Shown: positions 27,297-36,964 of the stretch, piece after piece
Layout: every line of letters begins with the position of its first letter
Numbering within the stretch: the stretch's first letter is position 1
Assembly (NCBI GenBank): GCA_002782005.1
Contig: PFGT01000012.1
Coordinates: forward strand, 1-59,950
Origin: Hydrogenophilales bacterium CG12_big_fil_rev_8_21_14_0_65_61_21
Lineage (GTDB): Bacteria > Pseudomonadota > Gammaproteobacteria > Burkholderiales > Thiobacillaceae
Length of the DNA stretch: 59,950 nucleotides
Direction: 5' to 3'
The notes under the pieces: generated by a model
Told to the model about the DNA's origin: nothing
The model's input: only the letters and a program-made list of their open reading frames with translations
The model's database searches: none
Program-made: the position numbers and the translations under genes

Positions 27297-27326
27297 TTGA
27301 CAAGCCATCAATGCGAGGCAGATACT
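27297..27326 (+). promoter_or_regulatory. Sigma70-type promoter for the cytochrome pair
   Basis: A consensus -35 TTGACA (27297-27302) and a -10 GATACT (27321-27326), 18 bases apart, predict transcription starting near 27332, about 40 bases before the first cytochrome ATG. It lies just past the tRNA terminator, so the cytochrome genes have an independent transcript. Confidence 0.6.
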
Positions 27327-27330
27327 GGAT

Positions 27331-27352
27331 AACAAGACTTACGAGTCTTGTT
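27331..27352 (+). promoter_or_regulatory. Perfect hairpin at the predicted 5' end of the cytochrome mRNA
   Basis: A 9-bp perfect inverted repeat (AACAAGACT / AGTCTTGTT) with the loop TACG lies exactly where the transcript should begin, before the AGGA ribosome site (27360-27363). It could be an operator, a 5' mRNA-stabilising stem, or an attenuator. It is not followed by a full T tract, so terminator function is less likely. Confidence 0.55.
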
Positions 27353-27371
27353 CTCTCTTTAGGATCGGCCA

Positions 27372-28169
27372 ATGAAAACGAAGATCGTCACATTCTGTCT
27401 GTTGTTTTTTTCTGCGAGCATCGTCCTGGGGCAGGGCGGGGTAAAAAAGAAACGGCCGTTGCCTCATGAGTATGGCCAAGTAGTCATGGACATTTACTCC
27501 ACTGGGGCGGGGATGGCCCCCGTCATCTTCGACCACTGGCTTCATCGGGCGCAGTTTACCTGTAGGCTTTGTCATGTGGACCTAGGGTTTTCAATGAAGG
27601 CGAACACAACCGGAGTAACTGCGGCAGATAATATGAAGGGCTATTACTGTGGTGCCTGTCATAACGGAAAAATGAGCCACAATAATCGTACTGTCTTCGA
27701 GTCGTGTTCAAAAGACTTGACTGTAGATCAGAAACGCTGCGATCGCTGCCATTCCCAGGATCGGTATGCAAAAAAAGACTATGATTTTTATACCTACACG
27801 GAAAAGTTTCCCAAAGAGCGTTTTGGCAATGGCATCGACTGGGAAAAGGCCGAAAGCGATGGCGTAATCAAGCTGGTCGATTATCTCGATTGGGTATCGA
27901 TAAAAAGGCGTCCGTTGCCTATGCTCAAGGATTTCTCAATTCATCCCAAGGTAAGAGGGATGCCGGATATTGTCTTCTCGCACAAGAAACACACAGCCTG
28001 GAATGGCTGCGAATTGTGCCATCCGGATATATTTCCAAGTGTAAAAGTCGGTAGCCGACCTTACTCGATGGTTGAGATATTCGAAGGTAAGTTCTGCGGT
28101 ACCTGCCATACCTCAGTCTCGTTCCCACTTACCGATTGTCAGAGATGCCACACAAAACTCGCTCAGTAG
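27372..28169 (+). CDS. Periplasmic hexahaem c7-type cytochrome (copy 1)
   Basis: A 265-residue exported cytochrome with a signal peptide (about 1-20, ending VLG) and six CxxCH haem sites: CRLCH, CGACH, CDRCH, CELCH, CGTCH, CQRCH. They fall into two triplets, each beginning with an FxHxxH-type segment (FDHWLHR; FSHKKHT), as in the triheme cytochrome c7 fold, so it is probably two c7 modules in one chain. Likely a soluble periplasmic electron carrier; partner and pathway unknown. Base composition is clearly lower in G+C than the surroundings. It overlaps copy 2 downstream by about 25 bases. Confidence 0.9.
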   Translation: MKTKIVTFCLLFFSASIVLGQGGVKKKRPLPHEYGQVVMDIYSTGAGMAPVIFDHWLHRAQFTCRLCHVDLGFSMKANTTGVTAADNMKGYYCGACHNGKMSHNNRTVFESCSKDLTVDQKRCDRCHSQDRYAKKDYDFYTYTEKFPKERFGNGIDWEKAESDGVIKLVDYLDWVSIKRRPLPMLKDFSIHPKVRGMPDIVFSHKKHTAWNGCELCHPDIFPSVKVGSRPYSMVEIFEGKFCGTCHTSVSFPLTDCQRCHTKLAQ

Positions 28170-28930
28170 TAATCGGGCTTATTTTATTGGGTCTTTTCGC
28201 TATTGTGGCCCCACGAATTTCCTTGGGCAACTGGGATCTGCCGCCGGTTGCCGACCCATGGGAATATGGAAACCTGCTTATCAATCGGACGTCAGAAAAG
28301 AATGGCATGAAGCCGGTGACCTTTTCACACTGGATACATCGCCAAAGATATACATGCAGGGTCTGCCATTTCGAACTCGAATTCAATATGAAGGTGAATA
28401 CGACCGAAATAACAGAAAAAACCAATAAAGCGGGTATGCATTGCGGTTCATCAAGCTGTCATGACGGCAAAACCGCATTTGGTCATGTAAAACCGAATTG
28501 CGTAAAGTGCCATAATGGAAACAAGGCTTATGGCGTGGAAAAATTTGCTGAACTGGCAACACAATTACCTAAGGCCAATTATGGCAACCGTATCGATTGG
28601 ACAGCGGCCAAGAGTGGTGGCTTTATTAACCCACAGAACTATATCTCAATCAAACCAGCCGAAGGCATTTCTTTCAAAGAAAATCTAACCCTTAATGCCG
28701 AATGGTCTGGCGTTGCCGATGCTGTTTTTCCGCACAACATTCACATAGAATGGCTCGACTGCAATAATTGTCACCCCGACATATTCAATATCAAGAAAAA
28801 AACCACAAAACATTTTGAGATGGTGCGCATCATCAGTGGCGAATTTTGTGGCGTTTGTCACCTAAGCGTCGCGTTTCCGATCCAACGCTGCAAGGCGTGC
28901 CACACAACGATGAAATCGGAAAAGAAATAG
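28145..28930 (+). CDS. Periplasmic hexahaem c7-type cytochrome (copy 2)
   Basis: A paralogue of the preceding gene, about 261 residues from ATG 28145 (a TTG at 28136 is also possible), with an N-terminal signal (about 1-28). It has five CxxCH sites (CRVCH, CVKCH, CNNCH, CGVCH, CKACH) plus one CX4CH, CGSSSCH, in the position of copy 1's second haem. The same landmarks recur: FSHWIHR, MKVNTTEIT, YGNRIDW, and FPHNIHIE before the second triplet. The two copies therefore arose by tandem duplication and are translated together. No porin, outer-membrane partner or maturation gene is adjacent. G+C is low, as in copy 1. Confidence 0.9.
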   Translation: MPHKTRSVVIGLILLGLFAIVAPRISLGNWDLPPVADPWEYGNLLINRTSEKNGMKPVTFSHWIHRQRYTCRVCHFELEFNMKVNTTEITEKTNKAGMHCGSSSCHDGKTAFGHVKPNCVKCHNGNKAYGVEKFAELATQLPKANYGNRIDWTAAKSGGFINPQNYISIKPAEGISFKENLTLNAEWSGVADAVFPHNIHIEWLDCNNCHPDIFNIKKKTTKHFEMVRIISGEFCGVCHLSVAFPIQRCKACHTTMKSEKK

Positions 28931-29014
28931 AGGCGGCCGTCGTCCGCATCAACCGCGCAGTGCTTGTGTCCATGTGGGTTTTAAGACTTCGTGAGACGGC
29001 TTGATACTGAAATT

Positions 29015-29101
29015 TGGTGCCCGGAGCCGGGGTCGAACCGGCACGCTATCACTAGCGCGGGATTTTGAGTCCCGTGCGTCTACCAATTCCGCCATCCGGG
29101 C
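29015..29101 (-). tRNA. tRNA-Leu (CAA)
   Basis: An 87-base class II tRNA with encoded CCA on the minus strand. The acceptor stem begins GCCCGGA, anticodon CAA lies in the loop CTCAAAA, a long variable arm (CGCTAGTGATAGCG) follows, and the T-loop is GGTTCGACCCC. A promoter-like pair lies upstream on the same strand. Confidence 0.97.
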
Positions 29102-29116
29102 AGGGGTAGGGCAGCG

Positions 29117-29146
29117 ATTATCGCGAAAAGCGGGGGGCGATGGCAA
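29117..29146 (-). promoter_or_regulatory. Promoter for tRNA-Leu
   Basis: On the minus strand TTGCCA (29146-29141) and GATAAT (29122-29117) are 18 bases apart and place the start about 10 bases before the tRNA-Leu 5' end. On the plus strand a TATAAT at 29149-29154 points to queA but has no good -35 and would leave a very short leader. Confidence 0.55.
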
Positions 29147-29166
29147 CGTATAATCCGCCCCTCATC

Positions 29167-31294
<2,128 letters not shown>

Positions 31295-31324
31295 AATCCC
31301 CAAAATTTTAATATGGAGCTTGAG

Positions 31325-31645
31325 ATGTTGATTTCATCTGCCTTTGCCGCCGACCAGGCCGCTCAACCGAACCCAGTCATGCAGTTCCTGCCGCTAGTTG
31401 TTATCTTCGTGGTCTTTTATTTCCTCATCATTCGGCCCCAGATGGCGCGTAGCAAGGAGCAGAGGAAGATGCAGGAGTCATTGCAGAAGGGCGACGAGGT
31501 GGTTACCGCCAGCGGCCAGTTGGGCAAGGTCGTGAAACTGTCCGAGCAATATGCAACGCTGGATATTGGCGGTGGCACTGAAAGCGTTTTTCTGCGCAGC
31601 GCCATCCAGACCGTGCTGCCCAAAGGCACGATCAAGGATCTATGA
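31325..31645 (+). CDS. yajC: Sec translocase accessory protein YajC
   Basis: A 106-residue single-span inner-membrane protein of the SecDF-YajC complex. The membrane helix is about 20-40 (FLPLVVIFVVFYFLIIRPQ), followed by the cytoplasmic domain with KGDEVVTASG and a TVLPKGTIK end. ATG 31325 is preferred over 31313 because GGAG lies seven bases upstream of it. Downstream are secD and secF. Confidence 0.95.
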   Translation: MLISSAFAADQAAQPNPVMQFLPLVVIFVVFYFLIIRPQMARSKEQRKMQESLQKGDEVVTASGQLGKVVKLSEQYATLDIGGGTESVFLRSAIQTVLPKGTIKDL

Positions 31646-31730
31646 GTACCGGCGACAACGCGACGAGTAAGCAACTCGCGCACCTGTCACCCGTCCGCCA
31701 CTCGTAACTTGTCACTTTGTCACTAGAAAA
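31646..31730. repeat. Repeat-like sequence with GACAA/ACGAGT words
   Basis: The yajC-secD gap contains GACAACGCGACGAGT (31654-31668) and, in reverse, GACAAGTTACGAGT (from 31713 back to 31700), then repeated GTCACTTTGTCAC. Read on the minus strand it gives AGTGACAAAGTGACAAG, close to words in the def-fmt gap (14405-14486). It may be another copy of the same short element; it could fold as a hairpin. Confidence 0.4.
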
Positions 31731-33557
31731 ATGAACCGTTATCCGCTCTGGAAATATGTGCTCGTCGCCGTCTCCGTGGTGATTGGCTTGCTCTACACCC
31801 TGCCCAATCTGTTCGGCGAAGTGCCGGCCGTTCAGGTCTCCCCGGTACGGACCACCGAGAAGCCGGATGCAGCCCTGATGCAGCGTGTCGAAGGGCTGCT
31901 GAAACAGTCCGGGATCGCAAATACCGGGCTGATGCTTGACGAGCACGGCGTCAAGGCCCGGTTTGCCGATGCCGATAGCCAGATCAGGGCCAAGGATATT
32001 GTGCAAACCGCCTTGGGCGCCGATTACACCGTGGCCTTGAACCTCTTGCCGGCCTCTCCTGCCTGGCTGACCGCGATCGGCGCATTGCCCATGTACCTCG
32101 GTCTGGACTTGCGCGGTGGGGTTCATTTCTTGTTGCAGGTCGATATGGTCAAGGCGTTGGAAAAGGCGGCCGAGCGCTATCAGGGCGACATCCGCACCTT
32201 GTTGAGGGAAAAGAAGATTCGCTATTCTGGCGTGTCCCGCGAGGGCAATATTGTCACCATCCGGTTTGCCGATGCCGCGACCCGCGACCAGGCCCGGCCG
32301 GTCATTGAGGCCGCCTATTCCGACCTGCAACTGGCCGATGCCGCAACCGCCAACGGCGTCGTCTTGGTCGCCAGTCTCAAGGAAACCGCCAAGATCAAGA
32401 CTCAAGAATATGCCTTGCAGCAGAACCTGACCACGTTGCGTAATCGGGTCAACGAGCTGGGCGTGGCCGAGCCAGTCATCCAGCAGCAAGGCTTGGACCG
32501 CGTGGTGGTCCAATTGCCGGGCGTACAGGATACCGCCAAGGCCAAGGAGATACTGGGCCGTACCGCGACCCTGGAAGTCAGGCTGGTGGACGATGAGGCC
32601 ATGCAGGACCCAGCCCGCCTGCAAGCCGCCGCCGCCGGCCAGGTGCCGTTTGGCGACGAACTCTATTACGAACGCGACCGGCGGCCGATTTTGGTGAGGA
32701 AGACCGTCATCCTGACCGGCGATTACATCACCGACGCCCAACCCGGTTTCGACAACAATAGCCAGGCCGCCGTACACATCAATCTGGATGGCCGCGGCGC
32801 CCGGATATTCCGCGACGTAACCCGTGAAAATGTCGGCAAGCGCATGGCTATCCTGCTGATCGAAAAGGGCAAGACCGAGGTGGTCACCGCTCCCGTGATC
32901 CGCGAGGAAATCGGTGGCGGTCGGGTGCAGATTACCGGCATGGACACGGTTCAGGAATCCAAGGACGTCGCCCTGCTGTTGCGCGCCGGTGCCCTGGCGG
33001 CGCCTATGGACATCGTCGAAGAACGCACGGTCGGCCCCAGCATGGGCGCGGACAATATCGCCAAGGGCTTCCATTCCAATCTATGGGGTTTCATGGCAGT
33101 AGCGGTATTCATGGTCTTCTATTACCGGGTATTCGGGATTTTTTCCATGCTGGCGCTGACCGCCAACGGCCTCTATCTAATGGCGCTGCTGTCTATGCTC
33201 CAGGCCACCTTGACCCTGCCCGGTCTGGCCGGTATCGCCCTGACCCTGGGTATGGCTATCGACGCCAACGTGCTGATTAACGAGCGTATCCGGGAAGAAC
33301 TCCGCCAAGGCAACTCGCCCCAGGCGGCCATCGCCGCCGGCTACGATCGGGCCTTCGACACCATTCTCGACTCTAACATCACCTCGCTAATCGCCGGTCT
33401 GGCCTTATTCTGGCTCGGTTCCGGACCGGTGCGCGGCTTCGCCGTGGTGCTCTGTATCGGCATCCTGACCTCGATGTTCAGCGCGGTGACGGTGTCCCGC
33501 GCCCTGGCCAACCTGACCTATGGCCGCCAGGCACGGCTCACCAAGGTAGCCATCTAA
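31731..33557 (+). CDS. secD: Protein translocase subunit SecD
   Basis: A 608-residue inner-membrane RND-type subunit that uses the proton gradient to help pull exported proteins across. A first helix (about 8-27) is followed by large periplasmic P1 domains (about 110-440, with LGLDLRGGVHFLLQVD) and a five-helix membrane bundle (about 440-600) with ALTLGMAIDANVLINERIREE. It forms an operon with yajC and secF. Confidence 0.97.
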   Translation: MNRYPLWKYVLVAVSVVIGLLYTLPNLFGEVPAVQVSPVRTTEKPDAALMQRVEGLLKQSGIANTGLMLDEHGVKARFADADSQIRAKDIVQTALGADYTVALNLLPASPAWLTAIGALPMYLGLDLRGGVHFLLQVDMVKALEKAAERYQGDIRTLLREKKIRYSGVSREGNIVTIRFADAATRDQARPVIEAAYSDLQLADAATANGVVLVASLKETAKIKTQEYALQQNLTTLRNRVNELGVAEPVIQQQGLDRVVVQLPGVQDTAKAKEILGRTATLEVRLVDDEAMQDPARLQAAAAGQVPFGDELYYERDRRPILVRKTVILTGDYITDAQPGFDNNSQAAVHINLDGRGARIFRDVTRENVGKRMAILLIEKGKTEVVTAPVIREEIGGGRVQITGMDTVQESKDVALLLRAGALAAPMDIVEERTVGPSMGADNIAKGFHSNLWGFMAVAVFMVFYYRVFGIFSMLALTANGLYLMALLSMLQATLTLPGLAGIALTLGMAIDANVLINERIREELRQGNSPQAAIAAGYDRAFDTILDSNITSLIAGLALFWLGSGPVRGFAVVLCIGILTSMFSAVTVSRALANLTYGRQARLTKVAI

Positions 33558-33578
33558 TAATCATTTAAGGCGATAGCC

Positions 33579-34511
33579 ATGATCGAATTTTTCCATCTAA
33601 AAAAAGACATCCCGTTCATGCGCTACGGGCGCGTGACCACGACCATTTCCCTGATTACCTTTATCGTCGCCGTCTGGGCGCTGGCGGCCAAGGGCCTTAA
33701 TCTGGGCGTCGATTTCACCGGCGGCACGGTACTGGAGGTGAGCTACCCGCAGGCGGCGCAGATCGACCGGGTACGCAGCGCGGTGGAGCATCTGGGTTAT
33801 AAGGAGGTGGCGGTGCAGAACTTCGGTTCGGCACGCGATGTGTTGATTCGCCTGCCAGCCAAACAGCGCGCGAGCGGCGCCCAATTGAGCGAGCAGGTTA
33901 TGGGCGCCTTGAAGGCCGAGACGCCCCAGGTGGAACTGAAGCGGGTCGAGTTCATCGGCCCGCAGGTGGGCAAGGAACTCTATGACAATGGGGCGCTGGC
34001 GTTGCTGGTTGTGTCCATCGGTATCATGGCCTACCTGGCCTTGCGCTTTCAATGGAAGTTCGCCCTGGCCGGCATCATTGCCAACATGCACGACGTGGTC
34101 ATCATCCTGGGCTGTTTTGCCCTTTTCCAGTGGGAATTTTCCCTGACTGTACTGGCCGGCGTGCTGGCCGTTCTGGGTTATTCGGTCAACGAATCGGTGG
34201 TGGTCTTCGACCGGATTCGGGAAAACCTGCGCAAGATGCGCAAGACCGAGATACCAGCCATTATCGACAACGCCATTACCGCCACCATGTCGCGGACCGT
34301 GATTACCCACGCCATGACCCAGATGATGGTGCTGGCGATGCTGTTCCTGGGCGGCGAGGCCTTGCATTACTTTGCTGTGGCCCTGACCATCGGCATCCTG
34401 TTCGGTATTTATTCATCGGTGTTGGTGGCCAGCCCGATCGTCCTGTTCCTGGGGGTCTCGCGCGAGGACTTCATCAAACCGGCCAAGCAAGAGGCCGAGG
34501 CGATGGTTTAA
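33579..34511 (+). CDS. secF: Protein translocase subunit SecF
   Basis: A 310-residue partner of SecD. A first helix (about 15-38) is followed by a periplasmic domain beginning NLGVDFTGGTVLEVSYP, then the membrane bundle with VLGYSVNESVVVFDRIREN and TLSRT-like TMSRTVITH. It follows secD by 21 bases and ends the Sec unit. Confidence 0.97.
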   Translation: MIEFFHLKKDIPFMRYGRVTTTISLITFIVAVWALAAKGLNLGVDFTGGTVLEVSYPQAAQIDRVRSAVEHLGYKEVAVQNFGSARDVLIRLPAKQRASGAQLSEQVMGALKAETPQVELKRVEFIGPQVGKELYDNGALALLVVSIGIMAYLALRFQWKFALAGIIANMHDVVIILGCFALFQWEFSLTVLAGVLAVLGYSVNESVVVFDRIRENLRKMRKTEIPAIIDNAITATMSRTVITHAMTQMMVLAMLFLGGEALHYFAVALTIGILFGIYSSVLVASPIVLFLGVSREDFIKPAKQEAEAMV

Positions 34512-34544
34512 CGAGCGCGTCTCGCCGGCAGCAACGGCATCCGC

Positions 34545-35189
34545 ATGGATTGGCTCCCCCAGCTTCTCGATCTGGTTCTGCACCTTGACGTCCATCTGAC
34601 GGCCTTCGTGACCCAGCATGGAGCCTGGGTCTATGGCCTGTTGTTTCTCATCATATTCATGGAAACGGGCCTGGTGGTGACTCCATTCCTGCCGGGCGAT
34701 TCGCTTCTGTTTGTGGCCGGGACGGTGGCGGCGGCGGGCGGCATGAACCTGGCCTGGTTGATCCTGACCCTGGTTGTGGCGGCACTCTGCGGCGACAACG
34801 TCAATTATTGGATCGGTCGCCTGCTCGGGCCCCGGCTGTTCAAGCGGGAAAATAGCCGGTGGCTGAAACGGGAAAACCTGGACCGCAGTCATGCGTTCAT
34901 GGAGCGCCACGGCCCCAAGGCCATCATCATCGCCCGTTTCGTGCCCATCGTCCGTACCTTTGTGCCGTTTGTCTGTGGCATTGGCCGACTGACCTACCGG
35001 CGTTTTCTTGGTTTCAGCCTGCTCGGCGCCCTGCTCTGGGTTGGGCTGCTGGCGCCGGCCGGGTACTACTTCGGCGGCCTGGCCGTGGTTAGGAACAACC
35101 TCACCGCCGTCATCTTGTTGATTGTTCTCATCTCTCTGTTGCCAGGGCTATTCGAATACCTGCGCCACGGTCGTCACCCGGTCGCCTAA
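34545..35189 (+). CDS. DedA family membrane protein (first)
   Basis: A 214-residue inner-membrane protein of the DedA/SNARE-associated (VTT) family, which takes part in lipid carrier flipping and envelope homeostasis. Landmarks: FMETGLVVTPFLPGDSLLF, GDNVNYWIGRLLGPRLF, and the re-entrant motif ARFVPIVRTFVPFVCGIGRL. It lies 33 bases after secF. It is of the YqjA/YghB-like type; the exact substrate is not known. Confidence 0.88.
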   Translation: MDWLPQLLDLVLHLDVHLTAFVTQHGAWVYGLLFLIIFMETGLVVTPFLPGDSLLFVAGTVAAAGGMNLAWLILTLVVAALCGDNVNYWIGRLLGPRLFKRENSRWLKRENLDRSHAFMERHGPKAIIIARFVPIVRTFVPFVCGIGRLTYRRFLGFSLLGALLWVGLLAPAGYYFGGLAVVRNNLTAVILLIVLISLLPGLFEYLRHGRHPVA

Positions 35190-35254
35190 AGTTTTTCGCC
35201 AAACTGCCGATAACCTGAGCAGACACAGAATCAGGTCTCGGAAGTGTTTGAATC

Positions 35255-36160
35255 ATGACTAATGGTATAACCAACGACTCGCCTTTGACGGGCGATGCGG
35301 TTGCCGCGCTGGACCGCCAGTTGGCGGCCTCGCTGAATGATATTGGCATCCCGCCCAGGCCGCGCATACTGGAGCTGATCGTTCTGGAGGCGCGGGCCGA
35401 CGAGCCGGATTTCAATTATCTGGCCGAGCTTATCCGCGCCGATGTGGCGTTGGCGGCGGGCCTGATCAAGACTGCCAATTCGCCGTTCTTCGGTTACCGG
35501 CAAAAAACCCGTAACGTTCGCGATGCCCTGGCCATGCTTGGTCTCAAGGCGGCTGGCAATGCCGTCGCGGCCTTGATCTTACGCCGGGTGTTTCCGCCGC
35601 CACCGCAACTGCAACGATTTTGGGATGCCTCCGAGCGTACCGCCCAGTTGGCCGCTTGGCTGGTTCAGAAGGTGGGCGTGAGATTTGGCGTAAACGGCGA
35701 AATGGCCTACACCTTCGCCTTGTTCCGTGACTGCGGCATCCCCATCTTGCTACGCCGTTTCAGTGGCTATATCGAGACGCTGGGCCTGGCCAATGCCGAT
35801 CCGATCCGGCCATTCACGGCGGTGGAGGAAGCGGCTACATCGACCAACCACGCCGTCATCGGCGCCTTGATGGCCCAGAGCTGGTGGCTGCCCGACGAGT
35901 TGTTCGTCGCGATCCGCCGGCACCATGATTTTACGGCCCTGGATAGCTTGACCGAGGGCGTGCAAGGTTCAAGCGCTCGACTGATTGCCCTGGCCCAGTT
36001 GGCGGAGAAATTGCATCAGACCGAGACCGGTATGAATCAGACGCGGGAATGGGATAAGTTGGGCGGCATCTGCCTGTCTATCCTGGGGCTGGGCGAATCG
36101 ATCCAGCCGGAGATGATGGCTGAGGCCAAGGAATTCATGGCCAATCTGGCAACCTTTTAG
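35255..36160 (+). CDS. HDOD domain signalling protein
   Basis: A 301-residue protein consisting mainly of one HDOD domain (about 25-225). HDOD is a non-catalytic relative of HD hydrolases used in signalling. Landmarks: ILELIVLEARADEPDFNYLAELI near the start, IKTANSPFFG, and VRDALAMLGLKAA. No other domain is recognisable. It stands alone between a DedA gene and the convergent cco cluster. Targets unknown. Confidence 0.85.
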   Translation: MTNGITNDSPLTGDAVAALDRQLAASLNDIGIPPRPRILELIVLEARADEPDFNYLAELIRADVALAAGLIKTANSPFFGYRQKTRNVRDALAMLGLKAAGNAVAALILRRVFPPPPQLQRFWDASERTAQLAAWLVQKVGVRFGVNGEMAYTFALFRDCGIPILLRRFSGYIETLGLANADPIRPFTAVEEAATSTNHAVIGALMAQSWWLPDELFVAIRRHHDFTALDSLTEGVQGSSARLIALAQLAEKLHQTETGMNQTREWDKLGGICLSILGLGESIQPEMMAEAKEFMANLATF

Positions 36161-36187
36161 AGCCGCCGGGCGATGGCCTGGTCGCCC

Positions 36188-36964
36188 TCAACGGACCTCC
36201 AGGTCATGTTCCAGGTCGATGGTTTCGCCGCCGGCCTGGGCCAATAGGATATGCGCTACCCAGTGGCCAGCCGCCAGGCCGGGCAGGGTGCCGTGGTAGC
36301 CGCCGAGGCCGCCAGTCAGGGCTAGTGCCGCCTCGCCTCGTTGCCCCGGGTGATGCAATTCCAGGTTCACCACTATATTTTCCACCGGACGCATAGCGCG
36401 GTCGCTGACCCGCACGACTACCGGCGTCGCGACACCGGCATGTATTCCATTCAGGCCGACAATCGATAGTTGCCAGCCCCGTTGGGCCAGCTTGTTCTGC
36501 ATCAGTAGGTGGTGGGCGATACCGGTGGCCGCGTCCTGATTGTGCTCGACCACGCCGGAGAAGCCGGTATGGATCGTTGCCCCACGGCTATCGGGCAGCA
36601 ACAGCACGGCCAGTGCGGGCGGCAAGCCCTGGCGAGCGATATAGACGAAGGTGCCCATAATCAGGGTGATGGCCACAAAGAACCCGATCAGCAGCTTGGG
36701 GACCCAGTGCATATTGAGGCTATGGTCGGCCCTGGCCCCATACAACAAACCGAACATGAGCGCCACGGTCGGATACGCGATCAGGTGGATGGCGATCGCA
36801 TCTAATCCGGGCCGGTATCGGCCGGCATAGGCCATATAGATCAGGGAAGGAAGCGCGGCGGCGATCACGGCGGACCAGAAGTTGGCCAGCCGGCCCAGGC
36901 GGCCCAGGCCGTATAGCACGGCGCTGAGCAACATGCCGCCGAATAGGCTGATGAACAGGCTCAT
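36188..36964 (-). CDS. ccoH: CcoH/FixH-like protein with N-terminal membrane extension
   Basis: 258 residues. The C-terminal part (about 85-258) resembles FixH/CcoH: one membrane helix (about 88-108), then a periplasmic beta domain (QRGWQLSIVGL, TPVVVRVSDRAMRPVENI, GLAAGHWVAHILLAQ). CcoH stabilises the assembling cbb3 oxidase. Ahead of it lie three more predicted membrane helices (about 1-20, 28-48, 56-76) that an ordinary 150-180 residue FixH does not have. ATGA overlap with ccoG supports co-translation. The FixH assignment is by resemblance and position. Confidence 0.7.
   Translation of the reverse strand: MSLFISLFGGMLLSAVLYGLGRLGRLANFWSAVIAAALPSLIYMAYAGRYRPGLDAIAIHLIAYPTVALMFGLLYGARADHSLNMHWVPKLLIGFFVAITLIMGTFVYIARQGLPPALAVLLLPDSRGATIHTGFSGVVEHNQDAATGIAHHLLMQNKLAQRGWQLSIVGLNGIHAGVATPVVVRVSDRAMRPVENIVVNLELHHPGQRGEAALALTGGLGGYHGTLPGLAAGHWVAHILLAQAGGETIDLEHDLEVR

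Noticed and set aside
28931-29014. tRNA-Glu attachment-site duplication bounding the cytochrome pair
   Set aside because: I looked for a copy of the tRNA-Glu 3' end after the cytochromes and found none; no integrase gene is present.
31632-33074. A 480-codon open frame antisense to secD
   Set aside because: secD on the plus strand is unmistakable; the reverse product is compositionally typical of shadow frames.
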